A stretch of DNA of 64,000 nucleotides from Bacteroidota bacterium. GTDB taxonomy: Bacteria > Bacteroidota > Bacteroidia > NS11-12g > UBA955. The stretch spans positions 208,751-272,750 of the forward strand of contig JAEUUL010000022.1 of the NCBI GenBank assembly GCA_016787485.1, in the 5' to 3' direction. A program made the position numbers and the translations under genes. A model generated the notes under the pieces. The model was not told the origin of the DNA. It searched no databases and worked only from the letters and a program-made list of their open reading frames with translations. Shown one piece after another: positions 1-9,929 of the stretch. How positions within the stretch are numbered: the first letter of the stretch is position 1; every line of letters begins with the position of its first letter.

Positions 1-2460
1 GGCAGTGTGCGCAATATTTATATAAAACGCGACGGACGCATTCGTGATTCCTTTGATTTGTATGAATATTTTGAAGACATCACCCATCAGCGTGATGTGT
101 ATTTACAAAACAACGATTACATCATTGTAATGCCCGCCATGCATACGGTATATGTAGACGGAAGTATACGCAAACCGGGTACATATGAGCTAAAACCAGG
201 GGAGACAATGAAGGACCTGATCCGCTATGCAGGCGGACTGTACCCCGGAACTTACACGAAGGATATTGTGGTGAACCGGATTCACGACAATGCTTTTGAG
301 GTTGTAAGTGTAAATCTTGACAGTTTGCAGAAACGGGGCAGAGATTTCAATCTTGATGGCGCAGAACGTGTCATTTTTAAAAGCATAAGTGTAGACAATC
401 AGTATACCGTCCTCATCAATGGAGCAGTGAGTGTACCCGGAACATTCCGGATAAAACCGGGGCTGCGGGTCAGCGGATTGCTCAAAATAGCAAACGGACT
501 TGTAAGTGATGCTTATCTGGAAAAAGCATATCTGGTGCGCACAGGCAAGGATTTCAAGAAAACCTACATTGCTTTCAGTCCTGGCGAAGCAGTGGCCAAA
601 CCCGGCAGCAATGCAGATTTATTGCTCGACGACAGGGACAGTATCTTTATTTTCAGAAAAACCGATTTTATCAAATTCGGATCGGTTGCCATAAGCGGAG
701 CTGTTAAAAGAAGTATAAATACACAGTATATCAGTGGCCTTAAACTCAGCCAGCTTATATTTATGGCTGGTGGCTTGCGGGATGATGCAGACCCGAAGTA
801 TGGATTTATTACCCGTGTAACCCCGGGATACGATAAGGTACTTATCACTTTTGAGCCCGGAAAGGTAATGACCGACAGCAGCGCAGATATAGAACTGATG
901 CCAAAAGATGAAATACGGGTATACAGTTTTCTGGATAAAAAGCGCCAATATAACATATCCATTTCCGGACCGGTGAGGGTTCCCGGAGCCTATCCTTTTA
1001 CTGAAAATACGCGTATTTTCGACCTTGTAAATCTCGCCGGTGGACTAGAATTGAACGCATATACGCCGCGTGCCATCCTGATCAGCACCGATTTGCAAAC
1101 TGGATTTATGAACACCCGGAGCCTGAATCTGAAGGAAATCATGGACAATCCAGAATCGGCAGAAAATGTAAAGATGATGCCTAAAGATGTGTTGTATGTG
1201 CTGAACAAGGAAGATTATGGTGAAAATTTTGGTGTACTGATTGATGGTTCAGTGAGGCGGGGCGGCAACTTTGCCTTCAGCGACAATATGACCATTACAA
1301 ACCTGATAGATATGGCTGGTGGGCTCACTCTTCAGGCATATAAGGAAAGGGCATTGCTTATACATACGGATTTAAGCACGGGGCAGAGAACGACCCAAAC
1401 CATCCATTTACAAAAAATCATTGATAATCCGAATTCACCTGAAAATGTGAAATTGTTGCCCAGGGATGAAATCAGGGTTTTCAATTTATTGGAAATGGTT
1501 AACAATTTTAATGTATCAATATACGGACCCGTGCGCCGCAGCGGAGAATATGCATACAGTGACAACATGAGTCTGCAAAATCTGATTGATCTGGCAGGTG
1601 GCATGCAATTCATTGCAGCCGGTACTTCCATAGAAGTTGTTAGAAATTTTGCGGTTGAAAAAGGGGCCTATAAGTTCCTGTCTCCAATTATATTGAAAAC
1701 CGGTGAAATCAGCTATACGCTGCGCGTGGATTCCAGCATAGGAGAGTTCCGGCTGCAACCGTTTGACAAAATATTTGTGCGCAAAAATCCCGACTTTTTA
1801 CCCCTGTCTCTTGTGTATCTGGATGGTGCTGTGCGGTATCCCGGTTACTATGCATTGAAATCTGAAAACGAAAAACTGAGCTCACTTTTTCAACGAGCCG
1901 GTGGATTCAGAAAAGATGCTATGAAAAGGGGAATTCGCGTGAAACGGGTACGTGGTGGTGGAGATACAATGGATGTCGTAATCAATGCTAAAAAAGCGAT
2001 GTTCCGCAAAAATTCGCACTACAATTATATCCTCAAAAACGGTGACCGTATAGATGTTCCTTATCAGGAAAGCATTGTGACCCTTACAGGAGATATGAAC
2101 AAACAAACCCCCAACGATTTGGGTGCATACTTTATAGCCGGTAAACGGGCCCGATACTATGTGAAATATTTTGGTGGCGGATTTACCCGTTCGTCAGACA
2201 AGCGAAATATCGTGGTGGTACATCAGAATGGAAGAACCATTGCCACCCGCAGTTACTTGTTGTGGAGGACCACACCGCGGGTGAAACCCGGATGCAAAAT
2301 TGTGGTTCCGAGTAAACTGGATGATCCGGTTAAAAACCCTAAAGGCGGCGGCAATAAAGGCCCTGGATTTAACATTGATAAATTCCTGAACCAGCTCACG
2401 GCCCGAACAACTGCCGTGCTCACACTGCTGGCTATATTCAAAGTTACTACGGCCAAATAA
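1..2460 (+). CDS. SLBB-repeat polysaccharide export protein, 5' end cut by the window
   Basis: The reading frame is open to the first base, so the start lies upstream; the GTG at 7 is probably internal. The visible 819 or so residues contain about eight SLBB (soluble ligand-binding beta-grasp) repeats, each opening with a G-[SAP]-[VI]-[RK]-x-[PG] motif and closing with a [AK]xGG[LF] motif. They fall at roughly residues 48, 134, 226, 317, 410, 502, 605 and 697. A hydrophobic segment ends the protein (about 795-812). SLBB proteins of the Wza/GfcE type form outer-membrane export channels for capsular or exopolysaccharide, and many-repeat versions are known in Bacteroidota. The stop is followed after 2 nt by the ATG of a Wzz-like gene, so the two are probably translationally coupled. 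The family call is firm; the exported polymer is unknown. Confidence 0.9.
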   Translation, partial: GSVRNIYIKRDGRIRDSFDLYEYFEDITHQRDVYLQNNDYIIVMPAMHTVYVDGSIRKPGTYELKPGETMKDLIRYAGGLYPGTYTKDIVVNRIHDNAFEVVSVNLDSLQKRGRDFNLDGAERVIFKSISVDNQYTVLINGAVSVPGTFRIKPGLRVSGLLKIANGLVSDAYLEKAYLVRTGKDFKKTYIAFSPGEAVAKPGSNADLLLDDRDSIFIFRKTDFIKFGSVAISGAVKRSINTQYISGLKLSQLIFMAGGLRDDADPKYGFITRVTPGYDKVLITFEPGKVMTDSSADIELMPKDEIRVYSFLDKKRQYNISISGPVRVPGAYPFTENTRIFDLVNLAGGLELNAYTPRAILISTDLQTGFMNTRSLNLKEIMDNPESAENVKMMPKDVLYVLNKEDYGENFGVLIDGSVRRGGNFAFSDNMTITNLIDMAGGLTLQAYKERALLIHTDLSTGQRTTQTIHLQKIIDNPNSPENVKLLPRDEIRVFNLLEMVNNFNVSIYGPVRRSGEYAYSDNMSLQNLIDLAGGMQFIAAGTSIEVVRNFAVEKGAYKFLSPIILKTGEISYTLRVDSSIGEFRLQPFDKIFVRKNPDFLPLSLVYLDGAVRYPGYYALKSENEKLSSLFQRAGGFRKDAMKRGIRVKRVRGGGDTMDVVINAKKAMFRKNSHYNYILKNGDRIDVPYQESIVTLTGDMNKQTPNDLGAYFIAGKRARYYVKYFGGGFTRSSDKRNIVVVHQNGRTIATRSYLLWRTTPRVKPGCKIVVPSKLDDPVKNPKGGGNKGPGFNIDKFLNQLTARTTAVLTLLAIFKVTTAK

Positions 2461-2462
2461 TT

Positions 2463-3536
2463 ATGGAAGAACAGGAAAAAGGCAGTTTTAATATTTTCCA
2501 ACTGTGGGAAAAGAATAAACCGCTGTTGAGGCGGGTATTCTCATGGTGGAAAATTGCCCTCATCATTGGGTGTATATTTGGTGTTCTCGGATATTATTTA
2601 GAGAACAAAAAACTGCCAACTTTCGCTGCATCCATCACATTTATGATGGAAGATGAGATCATAGGAAACAGCGGACCGGCGAACCAGAGCAATCCTTTGC
2701 TTGCAGCACTTACCGGGCAGACCACAACATCCAATAAAGCTGTTATTCTCGATCTGGGAAAATCGAACCTGCTGATCGAAAATACCTTGCTGCAACCTGT
2801 GCAGATTGATGGCAAAACAATCACACTTGGCGATTATTATTTCGACATAAATGGCTACAGGAATAATTGGAAAAATGACAAGAAAATGTCTGCTTTCAAA
2901 TTAGATCCAAAATATAAAATCGGAACCGATGAGCTGACCGATTTCTGGCTGAGGCAGGTAAGCAATATATTGAAACTGAGTCTTACATCATCCATGTCTG
3001 ACGCAGGTGTTTTCTCTATCAACTTCAAATATCACGATGAAAGATTTACCAAACTATTTCTGGACAATCATTTAAAAACTATTTCTGAATTTTACATCAC
3101 CAAGAAAACAGAACGCGCGATGAAGATGGCCGAATTTGCAAGACGCAAACGCGACAGTCTGCTGATGATATTGCAAGGCAAGGAATACGGTTTGGCAGCC
3201 AGGCAAAATCAGGCATTTGGTACAGTGCAAAAAACGGCCGTAGTACCAGAACTTCAATTCAAACGGGATATAACGATTCTTACAGCACAGTACAATGAAA
3301 GCGTTGGAGCCATGAATTCTGCAAAACTGGACTATGAACGTCAGAAACCTTTTTTGAGTATCATTGACGATGTGCGATATCCCCTGAACAGCAGTTATCC
3401 AAAACCTATGATGAAAGGAATACTCTTTTTACTGGTGGGGATCATATTAGGCTTTGCAGGCAGAACCGGCTGGATTCTGGGAAAAGAATTTCTGCAAAAA
3501 CAGAGAGACGCATTTAAACAAGAGAGCATTTCCTAA
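2463..3536 (+). CDS. Wzz-type polysaccharide co-polymerase / chain-length determinant
   Basis: This 357-residue protein has the Wzz layout. A cytoplasmic N-terminus leads to a transmembrane helix at about 28-48, followed by a large periplasmic part with a charged helical region (about 205-300) and a second transmembrane helix at about 317-340. A proline-rich approach (YPKPMMKG) precedes the second helix, as in Wzz proteins. No C-terminal tyrosine kinase domain is present. Such proteins sit in the inner membrane and set the length of, or couple export of, surface polysaccharide. The gene lies 2 nt after the SLBB exporter and 12 nt before a glycosyltransferase, so the three form one export/assembly operon. 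The role is inferred from architecture and context. Confidence 0.82.
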   Translation: MEEQEKGSFNIFQLWEKNKPLLRRVFSWWKIALIIGCIFGVLGYYLENKKLPTFAASITFMMEDEIIGNSGPANQSNPLLAALTGQTTTSNKAVILDLGKSNLLIENTLLQPVQIDGKTITLGDYYFDINGYRNNWKNDKKMSAFKLDPKYKIGTDELTDFWLRQVSNILKLSLTSSMSDAGVFSINFKYHDERFTKLFLDNHLKTISEFYITKKTERAMKMAEFARRKRDSLLMILQGKEYGLAARQNQAFGTVQKTAVVPELQFKRDITILTAQYNESVGAMNSAKLDYERQKPFLSIIDDVRYPLNSSYPKPMMKGILFLLVGIILGFAGRTGWILGKEFLQKQRDAFKQESIS

Positions 3537-3548
3537 ATACACGTAATT

Positions 3549-4556
3549 ATGCGTGGCAGTGAACCGGTAATCAGTGTAATTATGCCGGTATACAATTGTG
3601 CCGGCTATATAAAAGCAGCACTGGAATCCATCCTTAACCAAACCGAAACGGATTTAGAATGTATCGTAATTGACGATGTGTCTGCAGATGGTACGGTTGA
3701 AATTGCAAAATCCTTTAAAGACAACCGGCTCATAGTTATTGAAAAGGAAACACACAGCGGATATACAAACAGTCTGAACCTGGGTATTTCGCAAGCCTGT
3801 GGCAAATACATTGCCCGTATGGATGGCGATGATTTTTCCGATAGGCACAGGCTGGAAAGGCAGAGAATTTTTCTTGATGAGAACCCTGATACCGGAATCT
3901 GCGGAACATGGTACCATATTCCGGAAACCGGCAAAACGGTAAAAACGCCCATGTCTCACAGGGCCATCTGCACCACACTCATCTGGCACAATTGCCTGGC
4001 ACACCCCAGTGTAATGATGCGCAAATCCTTGCTGACAAAAGTAAGCTACAATCCCGCATATGAGCCTGCAGAGGACTATCTGTTGTGGATACAACTGGCT
4101 GGAATAACAAAGCTGGCAAATATTCCTGAAGTACTGCTGAATTACCGGATGCATGATGACTCTGTAAGCAGCAAAAACAAACTCAAACAGGAAGAAAATG
4201 CGGCACAGATACGCAGTTATACATCAGGCTGGTTGATTTGGCCTGATGCAGAAACAGAAACCGTATTTTATCGGTTAAGAAGGATTGAACTCAAGAATGC
4301 CAATGCTTACAACCAGATATGGAACAGAATGTATGCGTTGTGGCAGACCAATCTGAAAAATGCCTTGCTGGATAAGACTATCTGGACCGCTTACATGCAG
4401 AGAGATTTGCAATACATTGTACAAAAATGGCTTGGGAAAAAAGAAAATATGCACTGGTATGTGAGAATAAAAGAGGCCAGGAAAATATGGTTGTCGGGCC
4501 GTAGATTTGCCATAAGACATGCCTTCGGGTTGCTTCCGATTACTGCAATTCAATAA
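3549..4556 (+). CDS. GT2 family glycosyltransferase
   Basis: The 335-residue protein opens with a GT-A nucleotide-sugar fold. It has [13 protein letters not shown] strand residues (here [14 protein letters not shown]), the early acidic motif [10 protein letters not shown], and a DxD-like metal site in ARMDGDD near residue 95. Family 2 inverting transferases add sugars from UDP- or GDP-donors on the cytoplasmic face. The last third is rich in aromatic and basic residues and is not diagnostic. It follows the Wzz-like gene by 12 nt and probably builds the same polysaccharide. Its 3' end overlaps the 3' end of the convergent tyrS gene by 17 bp. Donor and acceptor cannot be read from sequence. Confidence 0.9.
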   Translation: MRGSEPVISVIMPVYNCAGYIKAALESILNQTETDLECIVIDDVSADGTVEIAKSFKDNRLIVIEKETHSGYTNSLNLGISQACGKYIARMDGDDFSDRHRLERQRIFLDENPDTGICGTWYHIPETGKTVKTPMSHRAICTTLIWHNCLAHPSVMMRKSLLTKVSYNPAYEPAEDYLLWIQLAGITKLANIPEVLLNYRMHDDSVSSKNKLKQEENAAQIRSYTSGWLIWPDAETETVFYRLRRIELKNANAYNQIWNRMYALWQTNLKNALLDKTIWTAYMQRDLQYIVQKWLGKKENMHWYVRIKEARKIWLSGRRFAIRHAFGLLPITAIQ

Positions 4557-5838
4557 GGTAATAGTCCTTCTTGCCTTTTTGGGCAATCAGGTATTTTCCA
4601 TGCAACAAATATTCAGCGTTGATTGCAGCAGCCGGGTCGGTACATTTCACTTTATTTATTGAAAACCCGTTTGCCTGAATCATTTTCCGGGCTTCGCCCT
4701 TGCTGGGAAATATGGTGGTGGAAACACAGAGCAGATCCAGAATGGGAATACCTGCAGTGAGTTCAGACACGGAAACCGTAAATTTTTCCATCCCTTCCAG
4801 TGAGCTTTCCAGTGTGGGCAGATCCAGTGCCTTCAGGTCGTCGGCAGATCCTTTGCCAAAAAATATTTCAGTAGCCTTTACCGCCATTTCAAAATCACTC
4901 TCAGAATGCACACGGATGGTCATTTCTTTTGCCAATTCCTTTTGAAGGGTGCGCAGGTGCTCCTGGCCCTGATGTGCCTGAATTAAATCCGTAATTTCTG
5001 CTTTGTTACGCAGTGAATATATTTTAATAAACCGGATAGCGTCTTCATCGGCAACATTGAGCCAGAACTGGTAGAACTTATAGGGAGAAGTTCTCTTTGG
5101 ATCCAGCCATACATTGCCACCTTCGCTTTTTCCAAATTTGGTGCCATCGCTTTTTGTAATGAGTGGTGCAGTGATAGCAAAAGCTTCCCCGCCTGCCTTG
5201 CGGCGAATCAGTTCGGTACCTGTGGTGATATTCCCCCATTGGTCGCTGCCACCCACTTGCAATTTACAACCCATGTTTTCGTACAGGTGTAAAAAATCAT
5301 ACCCCTGAACCAACTGGTACGTAAATTCTGTAAAAGACAGGCCGCCGGCTTCAAGGCGATTTCTCACACTGTCTTTGCCCATCATATAATTCACAGTGAT
5401 GTATTTACCTACATCACGGATAAATCCAAGAAAGTCAAACTTACTGAACCAATCGTAATTGTTCACCATCACAGCTTTGTTGGAAACCGAATCGAAATCC
5501 AGAAATTTCATCAGCTGTTTTTTCTGACAATCGAGATTGTGGTTGAGGGTTTCCAGATTCAGGAGTTTGCGTTCGTCGCTTTTACCACTGGGATCGCCCA
5601 CCATACCTGTTGCGCCGCCCACCAGAGCCACAGGAATATGGCCTGCGCGCTGCAGGTGAATAAGCAGGGTAATGGGAACAAGATTGCCAATATGGAGAGA
5701 ATCTGCGGTAGGGTCGAAACCCGCATAGCCTGTAACCTGCGTGGTATTCAACAATTCCTGGGTGCCGGGCATGATGTCATGCAACAGCCCGCGCCATTTC
5801 AGTTCTTCGGTAAAGTCAAAATTCGGAGTAAAGGCCAT
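4540..5838 (-). CDS. tyrS: Tyrosyl-tRNA synthetase
   Basis: Charges tRNA-Tyr with tyrosine using ATP in the cytoplasm. It is a class I synthetase with the HIGH-like motif LHIGN near residue 50 and a KMSKS-like motif TKFGKSEG near residue 235, plus the tyrosine-site signature GGSDQWGN. The C-terminus carries an S4-like RNA-binding domain ([17 protein letters not shown]). The ATG at 5838 (432 residues) is preferred over an in-frame TTG 21 nt upstream, because the extra residues are not family-like. No Shine-Dalgarno sequence is visible, as is common in Bacteroidota. It may be cotranscribed with the two minus-strand genes upstream (36 bp gap). Its end overlaps a convergent glycosyltransferase gene. 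Confidence 0.97.
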   Translation of the reverse strand: MAFTPNFDFTEELKWRGLLHDIMPGTQELLNTTQVTGYAGFDPTADSLHIGNLVPITLLIHLQRAGHIPVALVGGATGMVGDPSGKSDERKLLNLETLNHNLDCQKKQLMKFLDFDSVSNKAVMVNNYDWFSKFDFLGFIRDVGKYITVNYMMGKDSVRNRLEAGGLSFTEFTYQLVQGYDFLHLYENMGCKLQVGGSDQWGNITTGTELIRRKAGGEAFAITAPLITKSDGTKFGKSEGGNVWLDPKRTSPYKFYQFWLNVADEDAIRFIKIYSLRNKAEITDLIQAHQGQEHLRTLQKELAKEMTIRVHSESDFEMAVKATEIFFGKGSADDLKALDLPTLESSLEGMEKFTVSVSELTAGIPILDLLCVSTTIFPSKGEARKMIQANGFSINKVKCTDPAAAINAEYLLHGKYLIAQKGKKDYYLIELQ

Positions 5839-5874
5839 GGGGGCGGCAAAATTAGCCAATTGGCGGCAAATGTC

Positions 5875-6306
5875 TCAGGCAATGCCGCTTTCTTTGCGGT
5901 TTTTGAGCACATACGACATGTACTCCTTCAACTGATTTATTTGTTCTTCCTCGAGACCACTGGTGGCAAAACTCACCACCTGACCAGATTCTTTAATCAT
6001 GAAATTGATTTCATACACCAGATAGTCTATACGCTGCAAGTAATTCCATGGGATGAAAATAAGGCGGGAAACAAGGCTTTGGCGCCAGCTGATGCCATTT
6101 TCATCGGCTTTAACAAAATAGGCGCCGCTGCGCTTTTTGTAAATAAAAAATGCCAGGGGAATGGCAATTGCCAGCCATACAGCTCCACCTTTCCAGCCAA
6201 AAATTCCAAAATGCAGTGCCCATACCGCAAAAACAAACACTGCAGCTACAGCCAGCACGGGATATTCTGCGCGTGATTTGGGAATTGAAAAATAACAGGT
6301 CTGCAT
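5875..6306 (-). CDS. Small membrane protein with two helices and a PH-like cytoplasmic domain
   Basis: The gene encodes 143 residues from the ATG at 6306, which overlaps the TGA of the upstream gene by one base (TGATG) and implies coupling. Two transmembrane helices at about 17-35 and 41-58 form a hairpin. The rest resembles a bacterial pleckstrin-homology-like (bPH/YcxB-like) beta domain, with strands such as GAYFVKADENGISWR and LIFIPWNYLQRIDYLVY. Proteins of this shape are common and mostly uncharacterised. An in-frame upstream extension exists but overlaps the previous gene and is not protein-like. The fold assignment is by pattern only. Confidence 0.65.
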   Translation of the reverse strand: MQTCYFSIPKSRAEYPVLAVAAVFVFAVWALHFGIFGWKGGAVWLAIAIPLAFFIYKKRSGAYFVKADENGISWRQSLVSRLIFIPWNYLQRIDYLVYEINFMIKESGQVVSFATSGLEEEQINQLKEYMSYVLKNRKESGIA

Positions 6307-7001
6307 CAGTTCCGAATAAATTTTTTTGTTGTTTTTCCATCGGTAATCCAATAGATACCAGAGGGCAGATTGTCTAAACCGAGAGTAATCACATTCTGCC
6401 GGATGGAGGCAGAAGGAAAGACTTCTTTTCCCTGGGCAGAAAAGCAGCGGGGCAATGAAGACAGGCCTGTAACAAATAATTTGTCTGATGAGGGTACAGG
6501 ATAAAGTGACCACTCACCGGGTACAACAGGTTGAAGCCAGGCTGCAGTGCCATCCACATTCAGTATAAACTGACGTATGGTATCGCCCTGGGTAATGGGG
6601 GTGGAACCCAATTTGGCATAGCCCAATGCAGCTATTTTTAATGGGTAAACTCCGGCCTGGGCTACAGTACCATATATCCGTATACAACGAACGGTATCCC
6701 ATACAAAAATGCAGCGGGGGTGCAGACACTGATAGCTGACACCAGCTGGCAGACCTACAACACCTGTTACTTTAATACTGTCAACTTTTACCGGAATCTT
6801 TACTGTACCCACCATTCTGAAGGTATCGCGAACCGAAAGAACAGAAATGATCTGTTCAAAAGCCACTCCTTCCTGCTGCCGGTCGAGGGCAGCAGGTTTA
6901 TAACCCGGTGTTTTAAGGGAAGTATCGGGGGTGCATATCTGGGCATTTGCCTGAAATGCAGCACCGGCGAAAACCAAACAAAAAAGGATGTTGCGTATCA
7001 T
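6306..7001 (-). CDS. Small secreted protein with T9SS C-terminal sorting domain
   Basis: The protein has 231 residues from the ATG at 7001, with a clear Sec signal peptide (MIRNILFCLVFAGAAFQANA-Q). The middle part holds beta-rich sequence with two cysteines (YQCLHPRC) and no family I recognise. The last 80 or so residues are a type IX secretion sorting domain: a YPVPSSDKLFV-type strand, a GKEV-like turn, and GIYWI followed by a basic tail. The product is therefore expected to cross the outer membrane by T9SS and stay cell-attached or be released. It starts 27 bp from the divergent TonB-receptor gene, so the promoters share one small region, and it is coupled to the downstream membrane-protein gene. 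Its function is unknown. Confidence 0.78.
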   Translation of the reverse strand: MIRNILFCLVFAGAAFQANAQICTPDTSLKTPGYKPAALDRQQEGVAFEQIISVLSVRDTFRMVGTVKIPVKVDSIKVTGVVGLPAGVSYQCLHPRCIFVWDTVRCIRIYGTVAQAGVYPLKIAALGYAKLGSTPITQGDTIRQFILNVDGTAAWLQPVVPGEWSLYPVPSSDKLFVTGLSSLPRCFSAQGKEVFPSASIRQNVITLGLDNLPSGIYWITDGKTTKKFIRN

Positions 7002-7028
7002 TGTGCCAATAATCGGGTGCGAATTTAC

Positions 7029-9398
7029 ATGCAAAACCCCAGAAGATTCCGAATGCTTGTCCTTATGCTCTGGGCCTTGGGGAACAGTTCCCTGAAGGCA
7101 CAGACCTGCCTCCTGTTTAAGGCAGAAAGCGGACTGTCAGCAGAACCTGCAACCGTAGAAGGCTGGACACGTTTTGGCATGCAGGTAAAATTCAACCATA
7201 CCCCGCCGGGGGGCTGCTGGATGCCGGATCAGCCCCTCACCCGGTTGAAGGTAACAGCAGAAGGGTATGAAGTACTGGATACCTTTTTCAAAACGGACAT
7301 ACCCTTACAGTCTGACCTTGTACTGATTTTTGTTCTAAAACCCCGCATTCTTCTGCTGGACCAGGTGGTGGTGAGCAGCAACCGGTGGGCAACGCAACTG
7401 AAAAAAAGCCCGGTCAGCATCAGCATTCTCAAGCCCTACCTGATACAGAACCGCATCAGTACCGATTTTGGGCAGGCGCTGGAACAGGTACCCGGAGTGC
7501 ATGTTGCAGATAATCAGGTAAATATCAGGAATGGCTCTGGCTGGAGCTACGGAGCCGGAAGCCGGGTGATGGTATTGCTGGATGATTTACCACTGCTGAG
7601 TCCGGATGCCAATGCAGCCCAGTTTTCCTTTATGCCTCTGGAAAATATTGCCGGGGTTGAGGTTGTAAAAAGCGCAGGCTCTGTACTTTATGGTTCCAGT
7701 GCATTAAACGGAATTGTTAATTTAAAAAGTGCAGAACCTGAGGAAAAACTACAAATTCAAGGCTCGGCATTTTCGGGCTTATATTCCTCACCCCGGCTGG
7801 ACAGCATGCGGTGGGACAATACAACCCGCACCCTGCATGGCAGTCAGGGTTACATTTCCCAATTGTTGCCGAAAAAAAGCGGAGGCAACCTGCAATTGAG
7901 TGGCACCTGGAATGCGCTGTGGAACAACGGGTATCGTATGAACGAGTATGACCGGCGACTCAGGCTTGGCGGCAAAATGGTAAGAACTTTTATTCTCCGC
8001 AGATACAGACATAACGGAAACAGTTCTGTTGTATTTCCGACCCTGAAGCTGGGACTGAGTACACAGGTACAAACCGGAAAAAACGGAAGCTTTTTGTTGT
8101 GGGAAAGCCGGCAAATGGCCTGGACCCCGCTTGACAGCGGATTCACATTTTCACTGAGCCGCAAATTCACACTGGACCCCTTTGTTCAATACAATTCGGG
8201 TAATGGCAGGCATATGCACAAGCTGCAGGGACGATATTACTGGCTCGACAATCAGGTAGACAATGGAAATGCCGCCAATGACCAGAGCAATGGCAGCAGC
8301 CTGGTCTATACAGAGTATAAAGGCAACAGTGCCTTTATTCAGCGGAAACTAAAGCTGGCCTATGGGGCAGTTGCCATGCAGGGAGAAACGCATAGTCCGC
8401 TTTTCAGCGGCAAACAGCGAACCAAAAACCTGGCAGCCTATGGCCAGGCAGAATTTACAACAGGGCCGGTTACAGGTACATTTGGCACACGCTATGAATG
8501 GTACAAACTGAACCAATTCGCACAAAGCAAGCCGGTATTCCGGGCCGGATTGAATGTTCAGGCCCTGAAGGCTACGTTTTTCAGGGCAAGTGTGGGGCAG
8601 GGATATCGTTTTCCCAGTATGGCTGAGTCCTTTATCACAACATCGGCCGGCCCTGTTACAGTGTACCCAAATCCGAACCTGAAACCAGAAACCGGGTTGA
8701 GTGCAGAGGCGGGTGTGAAACAGGGATACAGAATCGGCCGGTTTCGCGGATATGCAGATCTGGCAATTTACCGCATGGAGTACCGGAATATGATGGAATT
8801 TTCATTTGCCCAATGGGGAGACATCAGCAATCCATCGTTCGGGTTGGGGTTTAAAAGCGTAAACGTAGGAGCAACCCGCATAGAGGGATGGGAACTGGAA
8901 ACTGCGGCAGAAGGGAAAATAAAAAAACTGAACCTTCAGGTGCTGGCCGGTTATACCTATTCTAATCCAATCTGTCTGAACCCGGCGCAAACCTATGCCA
9001 AAGACAACGGCGGGAGCTTACTCAGTTTTGAAAACACACGCAGTGACAGTACCCGATTCCTGAAATACAGGTACAAGCATTTGTTCAGGGCAGATATACA
9101 AGTCGGGTATAAAAATGCAGAAATGGGCATAAGTGTACGGTATAACTCAGCCATGCTGAATATGGACAAAGCTTTTGTGGATTTCCCTCTGATGGCCTTT
9201 GTTCCGGGTATTGGGGAAGCCAGAAATCTGTATGGCTCGGCCGCATTGGTGGATGTGCGTTGCGGATACCAGATATCCCGCCACCTGAGGGCAAACGGTA
9301 TGGTTTATAATGTCTTCAATATACTGTATATGGCGCGGCCTGCGGATATTAGACCCCCCAGAACTGTACAACTGCAGTTGTTGTGGAAATTGCGGTGA
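7029..9398 (+). CDS. TonB-dependent outer-membrane receptor
   Basis: About 789 residues from the ATG at 7029; a second ATG at 7053 directly before the hydrophobic stretch is also possible. A signal peptide (MLVLMLWALGNSSLKA-Q) is followed by a short carboxypeptidase-regulatory-like N-terminal domain, then the plug (about 115-230). The plug shows LDQVVVSSNR, ALEQVPGV, VMVLLDDLPLL and GVEVVKSAGSVLYGSSALNGIVNL. A long 22-strand-type barrel follows, ending in an aromatic/basic strand. Such receptors import siderophores, cobalamin or other large substrates using TonB/ExbBD energy. No SusD-like partner follows, so a metal or cofactor is likelier than a glycan. The substrate is not determinable. Confidence 0.93.
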   Translation: MQNPRRFRMLVLMLWALGNSSLKAQTCLLFKAESGLSAEPATVEGWTRFGMQVKFNHTPPGGCWMPDQPLTRLKVTAEGYEVLDTFFKTDIPLQSDLVLIFVLKPRILLLDQVVVSSNRWATQLKKSPVSISILKPYLIQNRISTDFGQALEQVPGVHVADNQVNIRNGSGWSYGAGSRVMVLLDDLPLLSPDANAAQFSFMPLENIAGVEVVKSAGSVLYGSSALNGIVNLKSAEPEEKLQIQGSAFSGLYSSPRLDSMRWDNTTRTLHGSQGYISQLLPKKSGGNLQLSGTWNALWNNGYRMNEYDRRLRLGGKMVRTFILRRYRHNGNSSVVFPTLKLGLSTQVQTGKNGSFLLWESRQMAWTPLDSGFTFSLSRKFTLDPFVQYNSGNGRHMHKLQGRYYWLDNQVDNGNAANDQSNGSSLVYTEYKGNSAFIQRKLKLAYGAVAMQGETHSPLFSGKQRTKNLAAYGQAEFTTGPVTGTFGTRYEWYKLNQFAQSKPVFRAGLNVQALKATFFRASVGQGYRFPSMAESFITTSAGPVTVYPNPNLKPETGLSAEAGVKQGYRIGRFRGYADLAIYRMEYRNMMEFSFAQWGDISNPSFGLGFKSVNVGATRIEGWELETAAEGKIKKLNLQVLAGYTYSNPICLNPAQTYAKDNGGSLLSFENTRSDSTRFLKYRYKHLFRADIQVGYKNAEMGISVRYNSAMLNMDKAFVDFPLMAFVPGIGEARNLYGSAALVDVRCGYQISRHLRANGMVYNVFNILYMARPADIRPPRTVQLQLLWKLR

Positions 9399-9431
9399 TA
9401 ATCGCTGCGCCAATCATTTTACATTCGATGC

Positions 9432-9860
9432 ATGAAAAGGTGGATATGGGTTGCTGTTGTATTGCTGCTGGGGGGCGCATGCAAAAAATCGGACATGGCA
9501 AAAGCCAAAAAACGGATAAGAGAGCAGGCTCAGTGGGAAGCCGTATGGATATTGGGGCAAAAGCCAGACAGTGTGCAAACACCCAGGCCCAGGCTCCGTT
9601 TTGATTTTGCCAACGCATTGTGCGCCGGAAACGGGGGTTGTAACACGTATCAGGCCATTCTGCACATCACTGAAAAGGACCTCAGCATTTCCAATCTCAC
9701 GGCGTTCAAGGCTTTGTGTGGACAACCCAGAGATGGGATGGAAGCTGCCTTCTTCAATGCGCTGAGCCGCACAAGTAAAGCCCGGGCAAAGGGGGATGAT
9801 CTGGAATTGCTGGAAGCAAATGGCAATACGCTATTGGTATTGACACCCGCCCTGTGGTAG
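9432..9860 (+). CDS. META-domain (DUF306/HslJ-like) lipoprotein
   Basis: This is a 142-residue lipoprotein. The signal peptide ends in a lipobox (LLLGGAC), giving a lipidated Cys at about 17. The remainder fits a META domain: W-x(n)-G, a PRLRFDF strand, the GGCNTY motif, an isolated alanine/cysteine turn (FKALCG) and a helix (AAFFNALSRT). META-domain proteins are linked to stress or antibiotic resistance in E. coli HslJ, but their biochemistry is unclear. The gene follows the TonB receptor by 33 bp and may be cotranscribed with it. The gapA promoter starts just after its stop codon. Confidence 0.8.
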   Translation: MKRWIWVAVVLLLGGACKKSDMAKAKKRIREQAQWEAVWILGQKPDSVQTPRPRLRFDFANALCAGNGGCNTYQAILHITEKDLSISNLTAFKALCGQPRDGMEAAFFNALSRTSKARAKGDDLELLEANGNTLLVLTPALW

Positions 9861-9873
9861 AGATTGCCGTTTC

Positions 9874-9905
9874 TTTGGGTTGGAGGTTATTTTTTGTTAC
9901 CTTTG
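9874..9905 (+). promoter_or_regulatory. Bacteroidota-type promoter of gapA
   Basis: TTTG at 9874-9877, a 20-bp spacer, then TACCTTTG at 9898-9905 match the Bacteroidota housekeeping consensus (-33 TTTG / -7 TAnnTTTG). The element lies between the upstream stop codon and the gapA ATG at 9930, leaving a leader of about 20 nt. Confidence 0.8.
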
Positions 9906-9929
9906 CGGCCCTTAAAACCCAACATAAAA

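Noticed and set aside
5539..6276. 245-codon plus-strand frame opposite tyrS and the PH-like gene
   Set aside because: It overlaps two real minus-strand genes and has no recognisable family or regulatory signal.
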